Assembly: GCF_001044255.1 (NCBI RefSeq) | Contig: NZ_JYNX01000090.1 | Location: forward strand, 9,264 to 42,177 | Reading direction: 5' to 3' | Length of the DNA stretch: 32,914 bases | Origin: Mycolicibacterium chubuense | Lineage (GTDB): Bacteria > Actinomycetota > Actinomycetes > Mycobacteriales > Mycobacteriaceae | Shown here: positions 8,238 through 16,169 of the stretch, one piece after another | Position numbering within the stretch: the stretch's first letter is position 1 | Layout of the letters: each line of letters starts with the position of its first letter | Position numbers and translations under genes: made by a program | Notes under the pieces: model-generated | Databases searched by the model: none | The model's input: the letters and a program-made list of their open reading frames with translations, nothing else | Told to the model about the DNA's origin: nothing

Positions 8238-10979
8238 ATGATGAGGCGCGTACAGAGAACCTTCCGCGACATCGCTGACGAGGACGCCATGAGAGCTGGT
8301 CTGATGATTGGGCGAGTCGGTGGGCTTGCCGTCGCGTTGGGAATCGGTGCTGCCGTGGCAGTCGCCGCTCCAGCTGCCCGGGCCGATCAGACCGGCGGCG
8401 GGACATCTGATTCCTCGCCATCAGCTTCGACCCAAAAGTCCGAGTCACGGCCGCTCCGGAATTCCGGTCGTCATGCGCCCCTGGGCGCGGCACGAACTCG
8501 GACTGCGGACCGACGCGGCACACGCTCGAATGGCACTGCGTCGATCGACAATCCTGCGTCGTCGATACCTGTGAGGATCGTTGTTGCACCGCGGGCAGCT
8601 AAGCGGTCAGCGTCGGGAAGCGACGATCCCGGTAACCCGGCCGGAACACCGGCCACATGGGTCGTCGCCGCGGCCGTACGCCGCGAATTCGGCCATACCG
8701 CCGACGCGGCCGTCTTGCGCAACGCGGCAGCGGGGAATCAGCCACCGGTCATCGCCACCGTGACGGTAGGTCGGCCGAGCCCCTTCTCCGGGCGTGTGAA
8801 CGGCAGGGTCAGTGCCTCGGATCCGGAGCACGACGAGCTGAGCTTCAGCGTCCCGGCCGTCAGTACCAGAGGCGCCGCAGTCACGATCAACTCGAGTACC
8901 GGTGCCTTCACCTACACGCCGACCGCGGCAGTGCGCCACGCCGCGGCGGTACCAGGGGCAGCCAACGACTCGATGACCTTCACCGTCTTGGACGGCGTGG
9001 GCGGCACCGCAGCCACGACGGTCACCGTGCCCGTCCTGCCAACGAACACCCGCCCGAGGGTGGCGTGGACGCCGAAGGTCGACTCCCCCGACCCCGCCAC
9101 CGGCGCGGTCACCGGCACTCTGAACGCGCGCGACGCCGATCGCGACCTGCTGGCTTTCATCGCCGCCCCCAAGAAAGGCAGCATCGTGTTCGGCTCGGGA
9201 GGCGCCTTCACCTATGTACCGACCGCGGCCGCACGCCGGGCCGCCGCGAGTCCGGGTGCCACCGCAGCGGTCAAATCCGACACGTTCGCGGTGGTCGTGA
9301 GCGATGGCCACGGCGGCACCGTGACCAAGACATTAAAGGTGGCGATCGCGCCGACGGCTGTAACAGGTGCGGTGACCGTGCTGGGAAGTGTCGCAGTCGA
9401 AGGTGACAATCCACCCGCGTCGCCAGTGGTGAGCGCGAACGGTGCTCGGGGCGTGCTCGTCACCCCGCTGACCGACCCCCGAACACTCGCCGCCGTCACG
9501 CATGTCGTTGTCTTCGATCCCGCAACGGGCACACAGGCCGGCACCACCCTGACGCTCGCCGGCGCCGGCCGATCGCCCGTCTTCAGTGCGGATGGCACTC
9601 GCGTACTCGTCACCACCAGGGATCTCAACACCACGACCGGGATGTACACCTTCCGCCAAACAGTTGTCGACGCGGTGACGGGCGCCCAGATCGGCACCAC
9701 TGTCGATCTTCCGGGCGCTGCGATGAGCTCCATGGTCCCAGATCCCGACGGTGCAATGGTGGTACCCGAGCCCGCTGCGGCTTCAACCTCGCCGATCGTG
9801 AGCCCCGACGGTGCCCGCGCCGTTACCGTCACTCAGGACTACAGCGACCTCTACGACACCAGCACCTACACCAGCCGCATCGCCGTCATGGACACCGCCA
9901 CCGGAAAGCAGGTCGGTACCTCGGTATCCCTCACCGGAGCCGGTGATGGGCCGGTTTTCAGCAACGACGGGAAGTACATCCTCTTCACCGCCTCGGTTTC
10001 CGACTGGGGTCAAGGCTACGGCTATGTCAACACCTCCCAGCTGGCGTTGATCGACAGCACCACAGGTCTGCTGATCGGTGACGTCGTGAACGCCAACGGC
10101 GCGCTGGCCGCGCAATTCAGCGACGACAGCACGCACGTCTTGATCACCACATACGACCGGCACGCGGAGTCAACGGTCATTTCGACGATGTCGACCGGCA
10201 CCGGTGCGACAACCGGTAGACCGATCTCGTTCAGCGGTCGACCGCTGAGTACCTTGTCGGGAGGTAACTCGGTCATCACGACCCTCAATACCGACGGAAG
10301 CAGTGTCCTCATCGGTATCAGTCACTACTCTCCGACTACGACGTCGGCGACCATTCGGTTGCTCGTCGGCAATACCACGACGGGAACGACCTCAGGTACC
10401 ACCGTCACCTTACCCGGAGATGATATGCCCTACGGTGCAACGCTTTTCAGCACTGATGGGAAACAAGTACTGATCACCGTCAATGCTTACGACTCATTCG
10501 GCCACACCGCAAACAGTCGGATGCTCGTATTGGATACCCAAACGGGCACGCAGATCGGCACCACACTGGCCCTTCGTGGTTTCGCGTCGACGCGGTTCAG
10601 TTCTGACGGGCGACACATGTTCATCACGACCAACGATGACAACACGCACATCACTCAGGCGGCGGTCTACGACATGGTCACGGGAACGCAAACCGGGTCC
10701 ACTCTGACCTTCGGTGGGTACCTCAGCACTACGGTTGCGGTCGGCCCGGACGGTCGCAACGCCATGCTGGTCATCGGTGCGTCGAGTGAGTCGAAGACCA
10801 ACGTCGTGTTGATAGACACCGTCACCGGTGAACAGAGCGGCTCTGCAGCCAGTCTCATCGGCAACCCAGTCGGCTACCCTGGACCCATCATCAACGGTGA
10901 TCGCGCCATGGTGACCACCACCGTCGCGACCTCTTTCACAACCAGTACGAGTCGGGTATCGGTGCTCCAGATCGGCTGA
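8238..10979 (+). CDS. secreted protein: two Ig/VCBS-like repeats plus a nine-repeat beta-propeller region
   Basis: The 913-residue product carries a Sec signal (IGRVGGLAVALGIGAAVAV, cleavage near ARA-D at 49-50) and a basic/Ser-rich linker to about 165. Two cadherin/VCBS-like repeats span about 167-267 and 270-371, each with TGAFTYTPTAAVRHAAA-like and DGxGGT blocks. Residues 377-913 hold nine copies of the pattern VxDxxTGxxxGTxxxLxG, spaced about 45-65 residues and alternating with FSxDGxxxLxTT strands, as in WD40/YVTN-type propellers. No catalytic motif is visible. ATG 8238 lacks a ribosome binding site, whereas ATG 8289 has GAGGA just upstream and still leaves a full signal peptide, so the start is uncertain. 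A binding or adhesion role is inferred. Confidence 0.85.
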   Translation: MMRRVQRTFRDIADEDAMRAGLMIGRVGGLAVALGIGAAVAVAAPAARADQTGGGTSDSSPSASTQKSESRPLRNSGRHAPLGAARTRTADRRGTRSNGTASIDNPASSIPVRIVVAPRAAKRSASGSDDPGNPAGTPATWVVAAAVRREFGHTADAAVLRNAAAGNQPPVIATVTVGRPSPFSGRVNGRVSASDPEHDELSFSVPAVSTRGAAVTINSSTGAFTYTPTAAVRHAAAVPGAANDSMTFTVLDGVGGTAATTVTVPVLPTNTRPRVAWTPKVDSPDPATGAVTGTLNARDADRDLLAFIAAPKKGSIVFGSGGAFTYVPTAAARRAAASPGATAAVKSDTFAVVVSDGHGGTVTKTLKVAIAPTAVTGAVTVLGSVAVEGDNPPASPVVSANGARGVLVTPLTDPRTLAAVTHVVVFDPATGTQAGTTLTLAGAGRSPVFSADGTRVLVTTRDLNTTTGMYTFRQTVVDAVTGAQIGTTVDLPGAAMSSMVPDPDGAMVVPEPAAASTSPIVSPDGARAVTVTQDYSDLYDTSTYTSRIAVMDTATGKQVGTSVSLTGAGDGPVFSNDGKYILFTASVSDWGQGYGYVNTSQLALIDSTTGLLIGDVVNANGALAAQFSDDSTHVLITTYDRHAESTVISTMSTGTGATTGRPISFSGRPLSTLSGGNSVITTLNTDGSSVLIGISHYSPTTTSATIRLLVGNTTTGTTSGTTVTLPGDDMPYGATLFSTDGKQVLITVNAYDSFGHTANSRMLVLDTQTGTQIGTTLALRGFASTRFSSDGRHMFITTNDDNTHITQAAVYDMVTGTQTGSTLTFGGYLSTTVAVGPDGRNAMLVIGASSESKTNVVLIDTVTGEQSGSAASLIGNPVGYPGPIINGDRAMVTTTVATSFTTSTSRVSVLQIG

Positions 10980-11014
10980 CCGGTTGGATGTGCCTCCAAG
11001 CTACGGCCTCGCCG

Positions 11015-13198
11015 TCACAGGCGGGCGCGGGCGGCGTCCACCAACGCCTGCGCGGCGGCCTTCAGCGAGAGGTCCGCGCGCAGCACCCCGAAGTTCTGTT
11101 CACCGTCCGTGAGATCCGTTCCCCCGTCGACGAGTTCGTAGTACATCAGCGGTCCGGCCCAGTTCCACTGCGCGACCTGTTGCTGGGCTTGCAACAGGAT
11201 CGTTGCCTGGTCTTGCTCCGACACGGCGTTCACGCTGGTTCCCGTCGGTGCACCGAACTCGGTGATCCAGATCTTCTTGGCGTCGTCGCCGTGGTTCGTC
11301 ATCACCGTCTGCAGCGCGGGTAGGTCGACGAATCCTCCGACCTGCCGCTGCGCCGGGTCCATCGGGAGATTCGGATAGCTGTACGGGTGAACGGCGATCC
11401 CGTCGGCGAGTTGGGCTGTGCCGTTGGCATAGAGCTGTTCCAGATAGACCGCGGGAGGGACTTCGGCGGCCGACCCGTCGTACTGCGGGCTGATACCGCC
11501 GATCAAAAGCGTTGCGCGGGAATCGACTCCGCGTATCGCGGTCGCGACCGCGCGGAACAGCTGACCGTATTCGTCGGCATCGGGTCGTGTCGGCCAGAAC
11601 TTGGCGGTGTTCGGTTCATTCCACACCTCCCAGCAGTGCACTCCCAGCGGCGCATAGCGCTGCGCGGCGAGGCTGGCGAAGTTCGCGAGGTCGGACAGAT
11701 TGGTGGGCCTGGCATGAGTCGGATCCGGAAGCAGTCGCGACGCCGTCGATCGCGCCCACTCCGGCGTGTACGCGATGGTCACGAGAACATTCATCTGATG
11801 CGCCACCGCCTCGTTGACGAGCAGGTCCGTGGGCGCCCAGTACAGGGTGCGCCGCTTCGGTTGGACTGCCGACCAATCGATGTCGATGCGCACCCACGTG
11901 ACACCCATATCCGACATCAGGTCGAATTCCTTCTTGACGGTCGCCGCATCGGCCCCTCGCAAATGCAGTGTCATGCCGATGCCCGAGACCGCATCGTCGT
12001 TGGTGAGGATGACGTCGGTCTGACCGATGAGTTGACCCGCGGTGCGCACGATCAAAGCCCCTACGGCGCTGGTCAATTGGACGCGGAAGGCCTCGTCCGG
12101 CTCGTAGGCGGTGTCACCGAGGATGGTCACCGGAATCGTGGCGGACGTCTGGCCGGGCGTGAACACCACCGAACCAGTCGCCGGGTTGAAATCTTCTCCC
12201 GCCGTTGCTTTGTAGCCACTTCCGGGATAGACGGAAACCGCGTACTGGACGGTCACCGTGGTTTTCGATGCACCTGACAGCCGCACCGTCAACAGCTGGA
12301 TCCGTGATCCGCTGTCCCCTTCGGCGAGGTAGGCGACGCTCTGCGGGAACCCGACGGTGATCGTCGTGGACGTGCCGCCGCTCGTTCTGGCACCGGCGAG
12401 CCGCAGGCTGAACGTCTCGACGCTGCTGCGCAACGACTGGAGCCGCTCGGTCCGTTCGTCGCGACGCGCGGCCAGGGCGGCGCCCCACATCAACGGCACC
12501 ACGGCAGGAGAGACCGGATCGCCTGGGCCGGACAGCCGCCCGTTCGCGCCCAGCCACGTCGCGAGCCACGTGCGCACCGGTGTCGCCCGTGCAGGCGCCG
12601 CGGGGCGCGACGCCGGAGCATCCACGGTCACTGTGTCGGCACGTGTGGGAAGCGGCCGGGATGTACCGGACTCGTCCGTGCTCGAGCGAGGGGTGTCGTC
12701 TGTGGCGGGCGCCGACTCGGTCACCGATGCATCCATCGGCTCCGGCTCGGCGGCTTGCTCGAGGGCCCGACTGCGGGAACGCCCGTCCCTCACACCCGCA
12801 TGCGCTCGAGGTCGGCCGGAGCGTTCAGCAGTGGCGGGACCGACGGTGTCGTCGTCGCCGGGATCGGCGACATCGCTCGCCGGCGCATCGGGCTCGGCGG
12901 GCGCGTCCTCGTCGGCCTTGTCGGAGTCTTGTGTCGCATCGTCTACCGACGCCCCGCCACTCGGACCGGACTGCGGCTCTGCCTCTTCGTGCGTCTGTCC
13001 TGGGTCAGCCGAATCCGTCGACGACGACGGCCTCGACACCGCGGAGTGGTGCGAGTCATCTGAGCTCGCGGGATCAGCGACGGCCACCGCGGGCAGGGAC
13101 GCGATCGCCGCACCGATACCCAGCGCGACAGCAAGCGCTCCCACGCGTCCGATCAGTCCGTCGCCGACAGACAGTCGCCGAGTCGTTGTCACGATCAC
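11015..13198 (-). CDS. secreted Calx-beta plus glycoside hydrolase (clan A, GH5/GH39-like) protein
   Basis: The 727-residue product starts GTG and has a signal (LIGRVGALAVALGIGAAIAS) nearly identical to that of the propeller protein. A D/S/E/P-rich linker runs to about 205. Residues 284-402 form a Calx-beta domain (YLAEGDSG, GEDFNPATGSVVFTPGQTSA, EPDEAFRVQLTSA, LTNDD). Residues 405-727 form a TIM-barrel glycosidase: MGVTWVRIDIDWSAVQP, then WEVWNEPN with acid/base Glu about 528, HPYSYP, and IWITEFGAP with nucleophile Glu about 647. The two-Glu layout is that of retaining clan-A hydrolases. Substrate is unknown; cell-wall or environmental polysaccharides are possible. It is convergent with the propeller gene, with a 35-bp gap. 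Confidence 0.9.
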   Translation of the reverse strand: MIVTTTRRLSVGDGLIGRVGALAVALGIGAAIASLPAVAVADPASSDDSHHSAVSRPSSSTDSADPGQTHEEAEPQSGPSGGASVDDATQDSDKADEDAPAEPDAPASDVADPGDDDTVGPATAERSGRPRAHAGVRDGRSRSRALEQAAEPEPMDASVTESAPATDDTPRSSTDESGTSRPLPTRADTVTVDAPASRPAAPARATPVRTWLATWLGANGRLSGPGDPVSPAVVPLMWGAALAARRDERTERLQSLRSSVETFSLRLAGARTSGGTSTTITVGFPQSVAYLAEGDSGSRIQLLTVRLSGASKTTVTVQYAVSVYPGSGYKATAGEDFNPATGSVVFTPGQTSATIPVTILGDTAYEPDEAFRVQLTSAVGALIVRTAGQLIGQTDVILTNDDAVSGIGMTLHLRGADAATVKKEFDLMSDMGVTWVRIDIDWSAVQPKRRTLYWAPTDLLVNEAVAHQMNVLVTIAYTPEWARSTASRLLPDPTHARPTNLSDLANFASLAAQRYAPLGVHCWEVWNEPNTAKFWPTRPDADEYGQLFRAVATAIRGVDSRATLLIGGISPQYDGSAAEVPPAVYLEQLYANGTAQLADGIAVHPYSYPNLPMDPAQRQVGGFVDLPALQTVMTNHGDDAKKIWITEFGAPTGTSVNAVSEQDQATILLQAQQQVAQWNWAGPLMYYELVDGGTDLTDGEQNFGVLRADLSLKAAAQALVDAARARL

Positions 13199-13335
13199 CC
13201 CCGAACGTGCGCAACCGCGGTCCCGACGACCTGCCTGGACGCTCGCCGACGCGCTCTCTGGAGCTTAGCTCTCCCGCGCCCTGCAGGCGGCCAAAGCTGG
13301 GCAATCACCGCGGCCAGGTTGGCAACCGCGTTTGC

Positions 13336-13827
13336 CTACGGTCGCCGCAGCACCGCCGACAGGTGGTGCTGCAGCGGCTGCCCGACGGCGGCCATCCGCA
13401 GGCTGTACGTGAGGGTGTCCGCGCGGACCTCGATCGACCGGCACACGGCCATCACCTCTTTGGCCGACTCGGCGCGGCCGATCTCGCTCGACACCAGATC
13501 CATCCGCAACCCCTCGCCGTCCGCCGTGAGGCGCCCCTCCTGGATCTCGGTGATACCCGTGGGATGGGCGAGGATCCACTCGACCCGGTCCGGCGCCGGG
13601 GCGCGCAGATAGCCCGTCTCGGCGTGCAGCGGCCGACCGTCTTCCGTGGCGCGGGTGCGTTGGACGTAGGTCAGGAACGGCTTGCCGACGTGGCCGAAGG
13701 TGACCTCTTCGACGTAGCTGAACGGCGCGATCGTCGGATACTCCCCCGTTCCGTCGCCGGTCCACATTCCGAGCAGAGGCGCCAGCACGGCGATGCCAGG
13801 ATGCAGCTCAGCAGCGGAAACGGCCAT
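13336..13827 (-). CDS. nitrobindin / THAP4-like heme-binding beta-barrel protein (peroxynitrite isomerase family)
   Basis: The 163-residue product matches the FABP-like heme-binding family once called DUF1794. It shows the hallmark GxWxGxG as [12 protein letters not shown] (about residues 20-31), then [27 protein letters not shown], and a C-terminal [12 protein letters not shown], where His155 is the expected proximal heme ligand. Family members bind ferric heme and can isomerise peroxynitrite to nitrate, a plausible defence against nitrosative stress; that activity is inferred here. The ATG at 13827 starts [13 protein letters not shown]. It is divergent from the lipase gene across about 97 bp. 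Confidence 0.9.
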   Translation of the reverse strand: MAVSAAELHPGIAVLAPLLGMWTGDGTGEYPTIAPFSYVEEVTFGHVGKPFLTYVQRTRATEDGRPLHAETGYLRAPAPDRVEWILAHPTGITEIQEGRLTADGEGLRMDLVSSEIGRAESAKEVMAVCRSIEVRADTLTYSLRMAAVGQPLQHHLSAVLRRP

Positions 13828-13871
13828 GGGATCAGCCTACGTCGCACCCCCCGATGTGACTACGCTCACAG

Positions 13872-13887
13872 GACAACGTAGGTTGTC
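13872..13887. promoter_or_regulatory. palindromic operator candidate upstream of the lipase gene
   Basis: GACAAC-GTAG-GTTGTC is a perfect 6-bp inverted repeat with a 4-bp spacer, in the gap between the nitrobindin and lipase genes and about 38 bp before the lipase start. Its size and AACnnnnGTT core resemble TetR-family operators. No cognate regulator is visible next to it. Confidence 0.45.
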
Positions 13888-13924
13888 ACAGTTGGCCGGT
13901 GTCAGGACGGAGTCGTTTGCGGTG

Positions 13925-15676
13925 ATGGACGTGGAGCGGGCGCGCAGACGCGCGACGATTCGGTACGCCCTGGTCGCCGTGGCGCTCTGCGCCGGGATCG
14001 CCGGCGCGCCGGCGCCGGCCGTGGCGTGGGCCGAGCCCGCGGGGTCGGACTCGTCCTCGAGCACGACCGCCCACACCACCGGCGCAGCGGACTCAGACTC
14101 CCCCTCTCCGTCCATCGGCGGTCAGGACACGAAGGCCGACACCTCGCCCACGGAGTCGAAGGACGACGCCCCGAAGGACGGGGCGGAAACCGAGATCCCC
14201 GACCGCGGCACAGACATCGGTACCGACAACACCGCCGACAGCACCGACGAATCTGACGGCACCGAACACTTTGTGGCACAACGGCCTTCGCGGCACACCG
14301 AGATCGAACAGCCCACGAAGCCGGAGCGCCGCACGCCGCTTCTGGACCGGCTCCGGGCGAGAATCGACCGGACGCCGGACGACGAGGACAGCGCCGAAGC
14401 CGCGCCGCCGACCCGGCACCTGACCGTCGTCCGCACCGAGGATGCCACCCCACCGGTAGCTGCCGTGGCCCCGCATGTCGCCACGGTCGACATCCCGGTC
14501 ACCACCGTGGCACCGCCGGGTCCGCAACCGCTCTCGCCGCTGGGCAAGCTCCTGCAGCTGCCCGGCCACCTCGTCAACACGGTGCTGCAATTCTTCGATA
14601 TCACCCGGTCCTCCCAGGGCCCGACCGCGCCGATCAAGATCGCGCCGCCGATCAACGACCTGCTGTTCGCCGCGTTCCGCGAAGTGGAGAAGTGGATCGG
14701 ACTCGACCGCACTCCCCCGCCGCAGCCGCCGTTCCCGACGCTGACCTACACCGGCCCCACCACCGCGAAAACCCCGACGGTGGCCCAGTTCCTCAACGCC
14801 TCGGCGGCCGCGTACGGCCTCGGAACCACGCCCGGCGGACTGGTTCCGTTCACCGTCAACGGTTTTCAGATGGCGTCGGCCAACATCATCTCGGGTATGG
14901 CGGCCCGGGTGTGGGTGACCCCCGACAATCAGATCGTCATCTCCTACCAGGGCACCACGGGCGGGACGAACCTCCTGTTCAACCCGTTCATCGCGGTCGC
15001 GCAGATCCTGACCGACCTCCAGGTGATCTACACCCAGACCACACCGTGGGCCTTCCACGACGCGCTGCGCTTCGCCGAACGGGTGCAGGCCGCCGCGGCT
15101 CTGCAGGGCTACGGCACCGACGACATCTTCGTCACGGGGCATTCGCTCGGCGGGTGGGAAGCCCAGTACGTCGCCCAGCAGATCGGCCTCGCCGGCATCG
15201 GCTTCGAGAGTCCCGGCATGAGCAGCACGGTCCCCGGCAACGGCGCGGACTCGCTGTTCGTCAACGTCGAAACCTACGGTGACCCAGCCCCGTTCATGGC
15301 CACCGATCTGCCGGGGCTGCAGCCCTTCATGCCGCCCTACGTGCCCGGTGGCGGCATCAAGCCGCACTACGGACACATCGTGATGATCGGTGACCCCGCG
15401 GCGATGACGCCGCTGCTGAACGCGGTCACGCTGTGGCGCACCGGCCCGATCCGAAATTTCGTCTTCTTCGTCGATTTCCTCGGCAACTTCTTCCAGTACC
15501 ACCTGCCCGGTATCCAGGCCTACCACCTCGGTGTCACCCCGGATCCCGGCGTGGTGCCGTGGCTGGGTACCGCACGCGGGCCGGTGAACACCGGCTGGGG
15601 CGATCTCACGATCCCCGAGTTGCTGATGGCCGCCTCGGATGCCGGCAGCCTGCACCGCTCGGCCGCCGCCGCCTGA
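13925..15676 (+). CDS. secreted lipase-like alpha/beta hydrolase with long disordered N-terminal linker
   Basis: I take ATG 13925 (or GTG 13922) as the start because it gives a proper signal peptide (TIRYALVAVALCAGIAGAPA, cleavage near AWA-EP), 583 residues in all. Residues about 38-200 are an acidic Asp/Ser/Thr-rich linker with a basic RTPLLDRLRARIDRT patch. The catalytic domain (about 270-583) has VISYQGTTGGTNLL (oxyanion region), the nucleophile elbow TGHSLGGWEAQ with Ser about 407, then NVETYGDPAPF with Asp about 453 and HYGHIVMIGDP with candidate His about 484. The arrangement resembles class-3 lipases. Lipid ester hydrolysis outside the cell is inferred. Confidence 0.87.
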   Translation: MDVERARRRATIRYALVAVALCAGIAGAPAPAVAWAEPAGSDSSSSTTAHTTGAADSDSPSPSIGGQDTKADTSPTESKDDAPKDGAETEIPDRGTDIGTDNTADSTDESDGTEHFVAQRPSRHTEIEQPTKPERRTPLLDRLRARIDRTPDDEDSAEAAPPTRHLTVVRTEDATPPVAAVAPHVATVDIPVTTVAPPGPQPLSPLGKLLQLPGHLVNTVLQFFDITRSSQGPTAPIKIAPPINDLLFAAFREVEKWIGLDRTPPPQPPFPTLTYTGPTTAKTPTVAQFLNASAAAYGLGTTPGGLVPFTVNGFQMASANIISGMAARVWVTPDNQIVISYQGTTGGTNLLFNPFIAVAQILTDLQVIYTQTTPWAFHDALRFAERVQAAAALQGYGTDDIFVTGHSLGGWEAQYVAQQIGLAGIGFESPGMSSTVPGNGADSLFVNVETYGDPAPFMATDLPGLQPFMPPYVPGGGIKPHYGHIVMIGDPAAMTPLLNAVTLWRTGPIRNFVFFVDFLGNFFQYHLPGIQAYHLGVTPDPGVVPWLGTARGPVNTGWGDLTIPELLMAASDAGSLHRSAAAA

Positions 15677-15688
15677 CGATCGGAGCGC

Positions 15689-15719
15689 TTGACCTTCCCC
15701 CTGGGGGAACCTCCAGGGT
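15689..15719 (+). promoter_or_regulatory. MerR-type promoter/operator with 19-bp spacer
   Basis: A -35 TTGACC (15689-15694) and a -10-like CAGGGT (15714-15719) are separated by exactly 19 bp. The palindrome TTCCCCCTGGGGGAA (15696-15710) lies between them. A long spacer filled by a palindrome is the signature of MerR-family control. The ATG at 15726 lies 7 nt after the -10, so the transcript would be leaderless. No merR gene is in the window. Confidence 0.6.
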
Positions 15720-15725
15720 GGCGGT

Positions 15726-16076
15726 ATGACTGACACCGACACCATGTGGAACGCGTTGCCCGCCGTCGTCACCACCTACCTCACCGCGCATAAATCCCGC
15801 GACGTCGCGGCAGCGCTCAGCACCTTCACCGCCGACGCCGCCGTCACCGACGAGGGCCACACCGTGCGGGGGCGCGACGCCATCGGCGCGTGGCTGAACA
15901 ACGCGGGCAGCGAATACACCTTCACCACCACATTCACCGGCGCCACCGTCTCCGACCCCCGTCACGTCGATGTCGCACAGCGTCTGAAGGGCGATTTCCC
16001 GGGCGGAGTGGCCGATCTGCACTACCGGTTCACGCTGGCCGGGGAGCGCATCAGCGGACTCATCATCGAACCCTGA
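15726..16076 (+). CDS. SnoaL-like / NTF2-fold polyketide-cyclase-type protein
   Basis: The 116-residue product fits one NTF2-like cone fold: an N-terminal helix (VVTTYLTAHKSRDVAAALSTF), TADAAVTDEGHTVRGRDAIGAWL typical of SnoaL_2 proteins, then three or four strands ending FTLAGERISGLIIEP. Family members are small isomerases, cyclases or ligand-binding proteins, and no specific substrate can be assigned. Translation starts at the ATG directly under a MerR-type promoter, probably without a 5' leader, so a stress or drug signal may induce it. It is followed at 94 bp by the GMC oxidoreductase on the same strand. Confidence 0.85.
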   Translation: MTDTDTMWNALPAVVTTYLTAHKSRDVAAALSTFTADAAVTDEGHTVRGRDAIGAWLNNAGSEYTFTTTFTGATVSDPRHVDVAQRLKGDFPGGVADLHYRFTLAGERISGLIIEP

Positions 16077-16169
16077 GGACAACGCCACCCCCGACGGAGG
16101 CATCTGCGACCTGCCCTGGCTGCGTGCGCGGTACGACTTCGTGCTGACGCCGAAAGTGACTGGAGAACA

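Noticed and set aside
9500-10970. Possible DNA tandem repeat
   Set aside because: The repeats are visible only at protein level (propeller blades); the DNA copies have diverged and spacing varies, so this is not a tandem DNA repeat.
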